Shown: positions 1 through 11,636 of the stretch, piece by piece
Numbering within the stretch: position 1 is the stretch's first letter
How the letters are laid out: each line of letters opens with the position of its first letter
From: Stromatinia cepivora
Lineage: Eukaryota; Ascomycota; Leotiomycetes; Helotiales; Sclerotiniaceae
Assembly: GCA_014898415.1 (NCBI GenBank)
Contig: RCTD01000009.1
Coordinates: 372,001-436,000 of the forward strand
DNA: 64,000 nucleotides
Reading direction: 5' to 3'
Program-made: the position numbers and the translations under genes
The notes under the pieces: model-generated
Database searches by the model: none
What the model was told of the DNA's origin: nothing
Seen by the model: the letters and a program-made list of their open reading frames with translations, nothing else

Positions 1-805
1 GTCACTCTTTTAGTCGCTCTTAAAATAAGATACCCCCAAAGAATTACCATCCTCCGTGGTAACCACGAATCCCGTCAAATTACTCAAGTTTATGGCTTTT
101 ACGACGAGTGCCTCCGAAAATATGGAAATGCAAACGTTTGGAAGTATTTCACCGATCTCTTCGATTACCTTCCCCTCACTGCCCTCATCGACAACCAAAT
201 CTTTTGTCTTCACGGAGGTCTTTCTCCTAGCATTGACACGTTGGACAACATCAGAGCTCTCGACCGTATACAAGAAGTGCCACATGAAGGTCCAATGTGC
301 GACTTGCTATGGTCGGATCCAGATGACAGGTGTGGATGGGGAATATCTCCTAGAGGAGCGGGTTACACCTTCGGTCAAGATATTTCGGAGGCGTTCAATC
401 ATAATAACGGATTAACTTTGGTCGCAAGGGCCCATCAATTGGTCATGGAGGGATATAATTGGTCTCAAGACAGGAACGTTGTTACGATCTTTTCAGGTAT
501 GACTCCTTTATTTTACTTAGACAGTGTATATGATGTTAACTACAATAGCCCCCAATTACTGCTACAGATGTGGTAATCAAGCAGCAATTATGGAGATTGA
601 TGAGCACCTTAAATATACTTTGTAAGTACCAGCGTTCAATCCCTCGAAATCGCACCTTCTAATATGATGTAGCCTACAATTTGACCCTTGCCCAAGAGCT
701 GGAGAGCCTATGGTATCACGTCGTAAGTATCCCATGAATTTGACTCTCAATCTTTATGATCGCTTTACTGAAACAATACAAGGTACTCCCGACTACTTCC
801 TCTAG
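1..805 (+). CDS. Serine/threonine protein phosphatase PP2A catalytic subunit (3' part; 5' end outside window)
   Basis: Catalytic subunit of PP2A, which removes phosphate from Ser/Thr residues as part of a scaffold/regulatory-subunit complex. The window enters mid-gene in an open frame (VTLLVALK...). Visible motifs are the metallophosphatase RGNHES box, the [19 protein letters not shown] segment, [11 protein letters not shown], and the C-terminal TPDYFL tail, whose last Leu is carboxymethylated in this family. Exons 1-496, 549-621, 673-722 and 783-805, with introns of 52, 51 and 60 bp; each junction keeps the PP2A reading frame. The TPDYFL tail and [10 protein letters not shown] segment mark true PP2A rather than PP4, PP6 or PPG1 (compare the PPG1 gene at 54942-56122). 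The corresponding yeast genes are PPH21/PPH22. Partial only because of the window edge. Confidence 0.95.
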
Positions 806-1611
806 ATAGATAGAGCAACTTAAAATGATCAACTTTGATATGCGATATTGCGTTACAATGATTGGAACAGAAGCAATGAATATTCTGTTTTCTGTATGTG
901 AGGCTCTATGGCATCCTTTGGAAGCAGCATTCTAATTGGTATTGCCTACGAATGATACATTGGTGGCCTAATTCGGAATGCATCCAACTTTTGTAGACTT
1001 GCATTAGACTACTTATTATACCAAATGCAAAAAAGCAGTTGAGGATATTTTCTTTTTAAGGGGAACCAGCGTTGTGAATATAAATTCTATCGTTGTACTT
1101 TTGATAGGTATGATTTATTGAATGCTTGTTATTGTGATTGTGAAAATCGTTTTCCTCCAGGAATTCTCCCATTGTTTCTGAACAAGATAATGATTTACTA
1201 TGTCCAGATATATTCTACAATGTATTTCACAGTTTTAAAGATTAATGACCATACATATGAGTTTAATCGAATATATCTCCCAAAAACTATCATGGCTACC
1301 TAGTATATATTTACAAAAGAATATCAATATTGAGTTAGCATGGTCTCATGGACTCATTAAAACCCCACCATCACTGACGCCATTATCTCAGTAGGTATTT
1401 TCCGTAGATTTGCCGTCTTTCACCGCCTTTCACAGATAGCTTGAGTGGGTACAGCATATTTCTCGGTAAGCTATCCAATAATCAACCACGGGACTAAAGT
1501 CAGTAAATTTCCTGATGAGTCCACACTCCAAAGTTCTTCTCCATTGATACATTCACCACTTTTGTTGACCACTTTGCGATACGAGCGATTCTAGCTTTAC
1601 CGGTATCCATC
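806..1611. other. Intergenic: PP2A 3' flank and promoter of the FAR1-domain gene
   Basis: About 800 bp, AT-rich, with no coding signal that I can support. The last ~250 bp before the ATG at 1612 are CT-richer, as fungal 5' UTRs often are. Nothing else recognised. Confidence 0.5.
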
Positions 1612-3218
1612 ATGTCTATACCACCTCAAGATCCTACCAGAACTCCATATCAACAACCAAACCCACAACGTCATATCTTCCCAGGTCAACAAAATCTTGG
1701 TCAGCAAAACATTGCTTATCCAAGACCAACATCAACTGGTATTCGTGGTCCACCAATTCAACAACACAATTCTCCATACACCACCCCATACGCCAATAAG
1801 CAACCAGTTCCACCAAGACAAAATGGCAACAATGGAGTATCTGCAGAACAACAAATTGCTCAAGGCATTTTGAGTAATACTACAAATGGTCAAACTCCTC
1901 AACGACAGCCTCAGAGGCAAAATGGCCCCCCGCCTATGGGTGCAGCAATTCATATGGCCCCTCAACATACCCCACAAAATCAATCCATGACTGTCAGTCA
2001 TGCAGTCCATCCAACTCCCCCATCCGCCATGAATCAAGCTCGAGATTTTGGAACCCAGCAACGACAGTCACAATCTCCCGCGTTGCAACAAAGTCTTGGC
2101 ATTCAACGGCCCCCCTCCATGAACCCCTCTCCCGCTAATTCAAACCTCGGATCTGCGAGGCCGCAAGATTCACCGGCAAGCTCCGCTCAGGATATGTCCA
2201 TGATTGATCCTCAACTTGCACTCGATCAACAATTAGATCCTAACAATTCCCTTCTTTCTCCGGCGGATGAACACGATCAAACTGAAGCTCCGGAAGTGTC
2301 TCCTGATGATATGCTTAGTGCTCCACCAGGAGGTAGTTATCCGACTTTCGAGGCCCTTTTTGCAGCGGCACAAGCACACGCTTTGACACATGGTTATGCA
2401 TTTGTGATTGGCAGATCTAAACGCGATAATAGAGGCCTAAAGAAAGTATTCCTGATTTGTGATCGCGGTGGGACCAATAAGGAGAAAGTACCAGGTGAAC
2501 AGCGTCAACGTAAGACCAAGTCTCGTAAATGCGGTTGCGAATTTGGAGTCTTTGGTCTTGAAAATAAGACTGCTTGGCTTCTACGAGGTCGAATTGATGG
2601 GGAACACCTCACACACAATCATCCCCCGAGCGACAGTCCTACGGAACATCCAGGAGCTAGAAAATTAGATCCTAAGGCAATTGCCGCTGTAAAAGCTCTT
2701 GAGGAAAATGGTAAATCAGGCCCCATCCGCCAATATCTACGAACAGTTGTCTAATACATGTCTTAGGTGTATCTGTAAAAGAGACCCTCGAAATTCTCCA
2801 CCGCGAAAATCCCACCATTCGTTTCCTCCCCCGCGATATTTACAATGCCCGAGCCGCCATCAAGCGGGACCCATCTCGTGTAGAACCTACAGCCATGGAG
2901 TCTCTCCCCACCTTCTACAAAAAGCCTCCCATGACATTTGAAGAGAAACTCCGTGCCGAACTTCGAACTGAGGTAGCGAACGCCCAAGCAGAAGTGGAGA
3001 AAGTCAAGGCCGATTGGAAGAGAGAAGTAGAAGATCTGAAGGAACAATTAAGACAGAAAGATGTTGTGATTCACAAGTTTGAGCAGTTTATTGATATTTG
3101 TAATGAGCGGGTAATGATTCGAAGAGATGATTTATTTAACGCCCCTCCTGAGGCCGAGCCAAGCGCAAATGCTATGGGCAATGCTATGGGCAATGCTATG
3201 GGTAATTCTATGGGTTAA
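1612..3218 (+). CDS. FAR1-type DNA-binding domain protein with C-terminal coiled coil
   Basis: Spliced model 1612-2710 and 2767-3218 (516 aa). The 56-bp intron was chosen because it restores the frame EN|GVSVKETLEILHREN and removes an early stop. Residues 1-235 are low-complexity Gln/Pro/Asn-rich. Residues ~240-345 fit a FAR1 (WRKY-GCM1-like zinc) domain: LICDRGG, then SRKCGCEF, then HLTHNHPPS supply the Cys/Cys/His/His pattern. A conserved helix follows (DIYNARAAIKRD), of a kind seen in MULE-transposase-related proteins. Residues ~425-490 look like a coiled coil, and the C-terminus repeats NAMG four times. No transposase DDE region follows, so this is probably a domesticated, DNA-binding-only derivative, likely nuclear. 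Target unknown. Confidence 0.8.
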
Positions 3219-3352
3219 GTTGAGTAGGTTTCTATCTATTGATGGCTGAATTACGGATGAAATTTTATGAATGGGGAATTAAATGAATGGATTTTTGAGC
3301 CAAAGGAGTTTTACCTAGTTCGCTCCTTTCCAAGGGTGGATTTTTTTTTCCC

Positions 3353-3372
3353 GGGGGGGGGGGGGGGGGGGG
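3353..3372 (+). repeat. Poly-G run (20 G)
   Basis: Twenty uninterrupted G, preceded by T-rich sequence and CCC, about 135 bp past the FAR1-gene stop and so probably in its 3' UTR. Length may be unreliable in any assembly. Confidence 0.9.
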
Positions 3373-4029
3373 TTAGGCTGGTTTGGGCTGGATTAGTGCT
3401 ATGGTTGCTTGGTGTTTGGGATGGATGGAGGGACAGACTTTTGCATGTTTCCGCTATGGCTTGTTATGATGGCTGGGGCTATACTTTTTGGTGTTCAGGC
3501 AAATTCATATGAGATAAGATGGACATCTTCATACAGGAGACGGTCTCTGGGAGAGGCTCTTTGGGATGGGTATAGCAGATAGGGGATTCGGATACATACA
3601 TGCATTCGTTATTCGTCTTATGAATCGATATAATTTAGAAGTTGGCTGACTTTTTATGCTGGATATGCGAGAGAGACAGATGAAGATGAAGATGTCTGTT
3701 TGTAAACACTTGCTGAAATGTCTGTTGATTGTTCAGATGCAGATAGAGGTATCGTTGACATTTATGCTTTCTTTATATTCTGTACCAACAAACAGTATTG
3801 TGCTCTGTATTTTGTTTTTTATATTACATTATACATTGTATATTATACGTGATTGGGGTTGAGATCCAAATATAATAGAAATTAAAGAACAGTGGGAAGT
3901 GCCTAGGTGGTCTCAGGTAGGAAGCAAAATGAAGATCCAATCCTCCATGCTTCAAAAAGAATCAACAGAGAATGAATGATACTCTAAATACTAGTAGGTA
4001 CCTAGGTAGTATAATACAACTCAAACAGA

Positions 4030-4073
4030 GGGGGAAAAGGAGGGGGAAAAGGAGGGGGAAAAGGAGGGGGAAA
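4030..4073 (+). repeat. 12-bp tandem repeat, unit GGGGGAAAAGGA, 3.7 copies
   Basis: Three exact copies and a partial fourth, directly visible; purine-only on the + strand. Confidence 0.95.
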
Positions 4074-4464
4074 GAGGGAGGAGAGGGTAAGTTGATGGGT
4101 GTCTCTACCTATCTTACATTATATATTTTTTCTGGGGCTTCAAATTTGGGAGGCGGGATGCAGGAATTAGGAATTGGGAATTGGGATTTAAGAGTTACAG
4201 TTTGATAGGTATTCTGGGAATATGCTGTATGGATTTTGAAGTATATCTAAATATTTTCTTTTGTAGGTTGAGAGTTATTTTCCTTTGGATTACTATTCTA
4301 AACTCGATGGAGGTCCAATCATGGGAATGACAGTTGAAGGGGAAAAACATGTAGGGAAACAGATTCACGGGTATTGGGTTGGTTTACTTTTGATCTCTGT
4401 CTAAGATCTAGTATATTGTACTATGCGATAGCAAGAACGTTGCATAAGAAGAAATAGTCAACAT

Positions 4465-6920
4465 CTAAAAAGCTAGAGTATCCCCACCAGCCTTACCCTC
4501 ACTCCCATCCTGAACCTCTCCCATAACCATACCTTGACTTTCCGGCAAAGGAACCTTATTCTTCCCCTTCCTATAAACTCTCTCATCCCTCGGATCAAAG
4601 CCACCCTTTCCCCACGTTGCCCATTCAGGAGTTTCAGCACCCACATAATCTTCTGGGCCAAACTTCTCCCCACTCTCTAAGCACTCGAAGAATTTCTTAT
4701 AGTCAATCCTCGTATGCCATTTACCCCCAATGTTGAATCTATCAGATGCGATCAAGATACAGCAACTGTGAGCATGTTCAGCCGCAATACCATACCCCAA
4801 TCCTCTTCTTTTGAGTGATGCGGTAAGAGCTTCGACAAAAGCGCAGACCTCTTCGTAGAATGGTACATTTTGCATCGTGAGTCCTGCGCCAGCAGAGGAC
4901 GATGTTCCACAATATGTAACACCTTTGACTTCCACGAAACAAGGCAATCCTTTTTCGACAAGGTCGGCGTAGCCTTCTGCTTCGTCATCGATATTAAAAC
5001 CTTTGACGAGCGTAAGACGGAATACAGTACGTTGTTCAAATCGACGTTCCCGAAGGATATCGAGACAGCGCTGGAATCGTTCCCAAAAATCTCGATGGAG
5101 AGGTCTGTCGATTTTACGGAGAGAGTTTTTGTTCGAGGCATCAATACTAACGTAAAGCTGGGTAACGGGTTGAAGAGTGGCTAGTTGGTCTGGATGTTGT
5201 GCGTTGCAGACGAGGAAGGTGGATATATGTTCCTTGTGGAGCATGTTGCTGAATTCGTTGATGTGTGGGTAGAAAATGGGTTCGCCAACCAAACTTAAAG
5301 CACAGTGACGAATGCGCATTGCTTCCGCAAAACGTTCCGCTCTGACACCAGGGACGCCCCGCATCATCTTGATCTTTTTGTAGTGTCCAGCCTTGACACC
5401 ATCAAAGATCATTTCTGGAGGGTCTACTTTCCATCTCCAAGTTGTTCCGACGGGATTGGTACCGTGTCTCCAGCAGAAGACACATTTGTTGGAACATGAC
5501 AACGAGGGTGTAGTTTCCATACATTGATGAGATGCAATGCCGTAGAACGAATATTTATAGCAAGAACCTCTGCCACGAAGAGCCGATTTTGTCCATCTGC
5601 AAATCTTTACGCCTGAGTGCGATCCCACAATTGAGTAGCCTTGCTTTGTCAAAGCTGCGTATGTTGGTGAAGTTTTTGGAACCATCTCTTTAGATACAAC
5701 TGAAGCTGTCTTTGTCTTTCCCTTTTTCAATCCGACTGTCGTGAAATCTATCTCGAGTTCTTCCGGTTCTTCACTAACGGTACTGTCTATGGTTTCTGTA
5801 TTATTCAGAACCCCTCCAATATCTTCCAAGTCATTCAGACTGTCGTCCTTCTTCTGCGTCTTGGCCTTTCTCGAAGCAACATTTTGTTCATCAAAAAGGA
5901 CTTCCCCGTCATCATCATCCTCAATATCCTCCACATCACTTTCTACCGCATCTCCACTTCCGACAACCCCTTCGCCTAAACTTCCAGTCTTTGCAATATG
6001 TTCCAGCACATCTACCACGCCTTCCCTCCATTCTCCCAATCTCTCTTGCGCATCCTTCTTTGCATCACCCATTCCTAGAGGGAACGCTCTCTTTCTGCCC
6101 GTCAACTTTGCTAACCATTTATCTACATCCTTAGCCTGCGAACAAAATCCTTCTACCTCTGTTGGCCAACCCTCTCTATCCCCGAACCCAAACACCGAAT
6201 ACCCCAACAAGGGAGACAATGGCGCGGTATCGATTCTAAAATCATTATGCGTTTCTTGTAGATGTTCCAGGAAATTGTCCAACACAGTATCGATATTATA
6301 ACTAGGGATAAGTACTAGATAAAAGTATCTAGTCCCAGCTTCGCCCTTTGGCGGGTTAATGAAATAGTCGTCATAGTCGATGTATGAAAGGTCGAGTAGT
6401 TGAGTATCAAGATATTTAATTTCTTGCTCTAGTTCACGTTCACGTATGTCGCCTGTAATTTGCTCCACGAAACAACTTGCGGTCTTTTCGGTTGTACCAG
6501 TCAATGAGGAAAAGAAAACAAGGATTTGAATCTTTTCAGGGCTAGTTTGCAGGTTCTCTTCTGAAGGTTTGCGTTTCTTGACTCCTCCAACTATTCTTCG
6601 TGGGGCTTTGACACCATTCGTTTTCTTTTCGTCAATTACCGGCGGAGATATCTTCTCTTTTATCGCGGGTAGAATTGGTGAAGCAGGTAAAGGCGATGCA
6701 GATAATTTCTCTCGCGAAGCTCGCGGGCGAAGTGTTATTCTAATGAGTATGAGGATGGTGGCCGTCGTAAGAATAATTGGAATGCGATAAAGATGCCATA
6801 ATATGACGATATCTATATTTACACTAATTAATACTTGTCCAATTCACATTAGAGAGTACATATCCTACCATCAATTCCATAAGACCAAATCGGCCTCGAA
6901 ATCCATGGATCATATGCCAT
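4465..6920 (-). CDS. TYW1: tRNA 4-demethylwyosine synthase (wybutosine biosynthesis, radical SAM)
   Basis: Condenses pyruvate carbons onto N1-methylguanosine-37 of tRNA-Phe to form the tricyclic wyosine base. Spliced model: exon 1 6869-6920, intron 6813-6868, exon 2 4465-6812 (799 aa). This start was chosen because the 56-bp intron joins in frame and no in-frame ATG lies upstream of the flavodoxin part in exon 2. Residues ~20-45 form a membrane anchor (RIPIILTTATILILI), as in yeast Tyw1. The flavodoxin domain starts near residue 108 with the FMN loop VFFSSLTGTTEKTA. An acidic linker lies around residues 260-310. The radical SAM domain has the cluster CSNKCVFC near 456 and HGTNP. The C-terminal EWHTRIDY/EFFE-type region is also present. 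Likely ER-associated. Divergent from HSP10. Confidence 0.94.
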
Positions 6921-8064
6921 AGCTACAAAATGATGATGTTGTACGAAGATATCACAAACTTTCAAAAATTTGGAGGGGGAAGTTCAAAATCGTGGGGTAT
7001 AATGCGGCCGCTGCGTTAGCGCGCGCACACCACCACGAGAGCTCACTGAGAGCAATTTTCATCAATTGAATTGTTAAACTGGACCTGATGATCATGAACA
7101 CCCCGGTGGATTTTCCAAGCTATCGTGGAAATGGCTTCCATCATTGATACCCTATTGTGTTGTGAAAACCATTTAGAATAATTCATACAAACCCATCTTG
7201 TGTATGCAGGAGAACGCCATCGGGTTGAGGAGGCACGACATTCACAAAGAACATGCATGTTGTGTTGCCATTATCATATTGCGTCGTTTTACAAGTTGTA
7301 TGAACAGAGTGATTCTCATTAGTACGCTGTCCAGTCTATATTGAAAACATGTGTGTGAGTTGTGGACAATCCAGTCCAAGAGCTTACAGCAAGCATCCTC
7401 CTAGAATGGGAGCAGTTTCATTTCCATGATGGAATTGAGAGTTATATGGATCTTCTTGGAATGAGCCTTAGAGATGGGCTGAGAGGCTGTAAGAGCTATG
7501 GCTTTTGCAGCTAAGAATACCTAATGTGTCTATCTCGGGGTTTGATAATGGGATTGTTTGGGCTTCGATTTGAAGCTTGGAATGCTTGATAACTGGGGGA
7601 CGTATCTTTGAGGTATCGGTTGTGTGAGACTGTATGATGAATTCTTGTAAGTGATAACAATAAGGAGAATGTCCTAGTTTATATTGGATTCTTTCTCAAC
7701 GGATGGTACTTGGGAACGAGATGAAGACATGGGTTATTAGACCTAGAAAGCAGTTCATGTTGGTTGTAGTTAGCGTAGAAGCATAGCAACCAGTATTCAT
7801 GTAGGTAGGTAGTGAATGATTTTCTGATACAACGTTGCTGTTGCTGTTGCTGTTGCTGAGAAGAATGCACATAGTATTATGTAACTGGGTGTCTTGATCA
7901 ATAGCCGATGTTCGGTTAAAGAAGATTCGAGAACTCTGAGAGGTACAAATTATTTTCTCCACACCCAATCCTCCGAGCTTCAATTCTTTGATATTTCCCA
8001 AACAACTTTCTGCAAATTATCCTTTCGCGCAAACTTTAATAACCCTCAAGACAAAATCCTCAAG
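6921..8064. other. Divergent promoter region TYW1 / HSP10
   Basis: About 1.1 kb. Contains a GC-rich patch with NotI- and BssHII-like sequence (7001-7027), a short TTGCTG repeat (about 7834-7858) and a heat-shock element (7921-7933). No coding sequence supported. Confidence 0.6.
7921..7933 (+). promoter_or_regulatory. Heat-shock element upstream of HSP10
   Basis: GAAGATTCGAGAA is a perfect three-unit nGAAnnTTCnnGAAn array, the binding pattern of heat-shock factor Hsf1. It lies 132 bp upstream of the HSP10 ATG. Binding is inferred from the motif and the identity of the gene. Confidence 0.7.
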
Positions 8065-8732
8065 ATGGTGAGTAAGCTTTGCTACTCTCTTATGCGGCAA
8101 TGACCCCAATGTTACGAGACCGTTTCGATTTTTATAAAAATCTCCATGCCACTTTAGCTTCTCCTCCGTATTATATCTGCTAATAAATATTGATATTACA
8201 GTCTACCGCCCTCAAGTCAATCAAATCCCTCGCTCCTCTCCTCGACCGTGTCTTGGTCCAGAGAATCAAGGCTGAAACCAGAACCGCCGCCGGTATCTAC
8301 CTTCCAGAGTCCAGTGTCAAGGAGCTCAACGAGGCTAGAGTTTTAGCTGTTGGGCCAGGAGGTTTAGATAAGGATGGAAAGAGAGTTAGCTGTGGTGTAC
8401 AGGCTGGTGACAAAGTTTTGATTCCTCAGGTAAGCTATATTGGTGTGTGGTGGATGAGGTGGGAGATTCAATGATGTTTGCTTGCTGTTATTCTTGCAGA
8501 TGAATTGGATGACTGCAGCATGGATTAGGGACAACGGGTTCGGGAGTTGTAGTACATATGAGATGAGCCGTTACTGACTAGAAATAGTACGGAGGATCAC
8601 CAGTTAAGGTTGGAGAAGAGGAATACACTTTGTTCAGAGACCATGAGTAAGTTCCACGCCCTCGTACATTCTTCCGATTTGGGGCATGTTACTGACGGGA
8701 ACATCAGTATCCTTGCAAAAATTAACGAATAA
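8065..8732 (+). CDS. HSP10: Mitochondrial 10-kDa heat-shock protein (GroES-type co-chaperonin)
   Basis: Forms the heptameric lid of the Hsp60 chamber in the mitochondrial matrix. Exons 8065-8067 (the ATG alone), 8202-8429, 8588-8646 and 8708-8732 give 104 aa, the usual Cpn10 length. Motifs: PLLDRVLVQRIKAETRTAAG (start of the GroES fold and mobile loop), GIYLPES, ARVLAVGPGG, GDKVLIPQ|YGG, and the C-terminal end HDILAKINE. The first exon ends directly after the start codon, so the coding exon is only 3 nt; this fits because the second exon begins STALKSIKSL in phase 0 and has no ATG of its own. A heat-shock element lies upstream. Confidence 0.94.
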
Positions 8733-9524
8733 ATGCTTTCACGATATTACGACTTGACGGGGGTTGTACCATAGATGTATAAAATCGAGCATAGCGGGCA
8801 AAGGGAAAAAGATATCTAGTGAAAGGTGTTGGAAGGACATGTCGAAGACTGGCCTAATACTAAGGGGCTCAAGGAAACAGGGTTTTTTTGTATACCTTGA
8901 TCTCCGCCGGTGGATTGCCGTGCATGAATTTAAATGAATCTCTTCTCCTCAAATATCAAAGTGTTTTCGAGTACGATTTGATCGCGATCCAAGGGATTGT
9001 ATTTACATCGGAAACTTTATGTTGTGCTTGTTTCAGAGTTCAGCCTGCGATACCGTTTCTTTTGCGTTAATTTACAATAAGCAGGCGATAGGGCGAAAGA
9101 AGCCACTGGGGTAGCTGCAAGGCGCACATCAATTTAGTATCGGTGTAAAAATCCCGAAGTTATTTTATATGTTTAGTTACGTGATAAATGAGTTTATTGG
9201 CGGTTGTTTCTCAGACCAAAAAAAGGGGCCGCTTTCTGAAACCAAACGAAAATGTTTAACGCCCTGGTCAATTTCTAAAGGAAGCGGAGAACCAATGAAT
9301 AATATTGTCATACTGACACTAAGTACTCCTCCAGCTGCGCCTTTGACCAGGTTAACTATTTCATGTCCAGATCATTCCACGGGTCTTTTTGTAGGTTATA
9401 AGATTGATGTGTATTGTATACCTAGGTAGTTAATATGGATTTTTCTTTTAGTAGATCAGCAGTTTGGTTTGTCTTTGAATCAAAACACAGGCACAAAAAA
9501 AAGTAATTTCTTATACCCTCGTAC

Positions 9525-9573
9525 AGTAAAGTAATTTAATATTCAAGGTCCTTGTACATTAAATTACTTTACT
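9525..9573. repeat. 49-bp near-complete palindrome (hairpin-forming inverted repeat)
   Basis: Arms 9525-9540 and 9558-9573 are exact reverse complements (16 bp). The spacer itself contains CAAGG T CCTTG, so almost the whole element can pair. No transposase or flanking terminal repeats seen. Confidence 0.9.
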
Positions 9574-9652
9574 ATTGTGAATGGATTACAGTGAATAGGA
9601 GATTCAAAATCCGTAAACGAAAAGCTCGTCATACCTACCATATGGAAAACAA

Positions 9653-9658
9653 TATAAA
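9653..9658 (+). promoter_or_regulatory. TATA-like box for the AA9 gene
   Basis: TATAAA about 250 bp upstream of the AA9 ATG, followed by CT-rich leader sequence. Typical of strongly regulated secreted-enzyme genes; inferred. Confidence 0.45.
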
Positions 9659-9907
9659 CAACTTTGATCCTGGACAATAGCACACAAAATCCTTCCTTTC
9701 CTTATTAACCACCAATTTTCGAATCATTACGATTCTATTTTCATTCATTCACAACACACTCTTTTGTTTCTCTGGATAAGAAACCTCTTCTTTGCAATTA
9801 TTTATCGTACCTCTCAAATACTATCCCAACACCGATATAGAATTACACAACTATCTACATCTACATACACATTCTCTTCCGAAATCGATCTTTCGAAGAA
9901 AATACAA

Positions 9908-11383
9908 ATGCATCTCTCTTTTTTCACACTTGCCCTGGTGGCATTTTACACTTCTCAGCTCGTGGATGCTCATACGGTCTTCACGACACTTTTTGTAAAT
10001 GATGTATCGCAGGGCGATGGAACATGTGTCCGTATGCCTTCGGATCCTAGCACGGCTACATTTCCTATCAATGATTTGGATAGTGATTCTATGGCTTGTG
10101 GTAAGTTCTTCTAGATCGAGATATATGGATGTGTTGGTGCTAATAAATATAGGATTCAATGGTACGAAAGGAGTCGATCGCGTCTGTTCTGTTAATCAGA
10201 CGGCGAAATTGAGTTTCTTGTTTCGAGAGTATGCGGATGGTTCGAAGGAGGGTGCTATTGATCCTAATCATAAGGGTCCTTGTGCTGTTTATATGAAGCG
10301 TGTGGCTTCTGCTGTTAATGATACGGCTGTTGGACCTGGTGAGTGTTGTATTTTTGTTTTATCTGGATATCTGAGACCTACAAGTCCTAAGATGAATAAC
10401 TCAACATCTTTGATTTCCACTTCTGAGTAAAGCTAACTTTTTCCATAGACTGGTTCAAAATCTGGGACGAAGGATACGACAGCGATACTAAAAAATGGTG
10501 CACGGAAAAGCTTATCCAAAATAACGGATACCTCTCCGTCAACATCCCTAGCGATCTAGCAGGCGGTTACTATCTCGCGCGACCCGAACTTCTCGCCCTC
10601 CACCAAGCCGATAAGACGCCCCCCAACCCACAATTCTACGTCGGTTGCGCACAAATCTATCTAGATTCCGCTGAAACAGCGGTTCCGAAAGATACAGTAA
10701 GTATCCCAGGTTACGTCAATATCACCGACTCATCCGTCCTGTACAACATCTGGAATCCACCACCAACGCCCTACACCATGCCTGGACCAGCACCGTATCA
10801 ACCCGGTATTTCCGCCACCGACAGCATCACCGGTACTAAAGCGGTCAAATTCTCCGCGAAACAATCTCAGAACGAAGGACTTCTCCCTCCAAACGCAGTG
10901 CTCACCAATGCCAATTGGTGGGGCGTCGAAGTCGCAACTTACACAACGGAAGAGGGATGTTGGAATGCTAGCTCCGATTGTTGGAATCAGACGACCGTGT
11001 GCTATGATAGTGCGCCGCCGACGGGCGATAAAGGGTGTAGGGATTGGGAGGCACATTGTAGGGCGATTCAGGAGGGGTGTCAGGGGGGAAATTTTAATGG
11101 GCCACCTGTGCTTGCGAAGATGACTGCGACGGCGACGGCGCCAGTGATGACGGCTACGATTGCTCCGGCGGCTGAACAGACAGGAGGTGTTTATGCGGCG
11201 GGTTCGACGGTCGTTAGTGCGGGGAGCTTGAAGGTTAGCGAGGATGGAAGTTGTGGGGGTGGGGAGGGTCAGACTTGTAAGGGGAGTTCCTTTGGTGAGT
11301 GTTGTAGTCAGGCTGGGTATTGTGGTGGCAGTGGAGATTATTGTGGGACGGGATGTCAGGGGGATTTTGGGGTTTGTGGATGA
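9908..11383 (+). CDS. Secreted AA9 lytic polysaccharide monooxygenase with C-terminal CBM18 chitin-binding module
   Basis: Copper-dependent enzyme that oxidatively cleaves cellulose-type polysaccharides outside the cell. Exons 9908-10100, 10153-10338 and 10449-11383 (437 aa). Residues 1-21 are a signal peptide ending VDA, which leaves His22 (HTVF) as the mature N-terminal His of the copper brace. The second His lies in DPNHKGP (~residue 104) and the axial Tyr in QFYVGCAQ (~190), all as AA9 requires. After a Ser/Thr/Ala linker, residues ~394-437 form a CBM18 module (CCSQAGYCGGSGDYCGTGC). A GTAAGT at about 10696 lies in frame within the third exon and is read as coding (DTVSIPGY). Family function is well known; the substrate of this fusion is not. 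Confidence 0.92.
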
Positions 11384-11636
11384 GTGGATGAGTGGTTTGG
11401 GAAGGATGGGCGATTTGGGTGATTTGGGAAGGAGGATATCGGTGGATAGGATGGTAGCATTTGGGATATTGGACAGAAAGCAAGTATCAAGACGTGAAAT
11501 TTGGAATTGCGAAATATGATATGAAATGATATGATATGATTGCAACGTTCTTGTTGATCAAAAGACGAAGCAATCAGTCAACCAATCATACATACATACA
11601 TTCATCACGAAGGAATTTTCCTGTAAAACAGCGAAA

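Larger units (their letters stand above)
3219..4464. other. Intergenic between convergent FAR1 and TYW1 genes
   Basis: About 1.25 kb. Holds a G homopolymer (3353-3372), a 12-bp tandem repeat (4030-4073) and otherwise AT-rich sequence. No gene recognised; the short open frames here have no protein-like composition. Confidence 0.6.
8733..9907. other. Intergenic HSP10 to AA9 gene
   Basis: About 1.2 kb. Carries a long inverted repeat (9525-9573) and a TATA-like box (9653-9658). The 150 bp before the AA9 start are CT-rich and look like a 5' UTR. No further gene seen. Confidence 0.6.
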
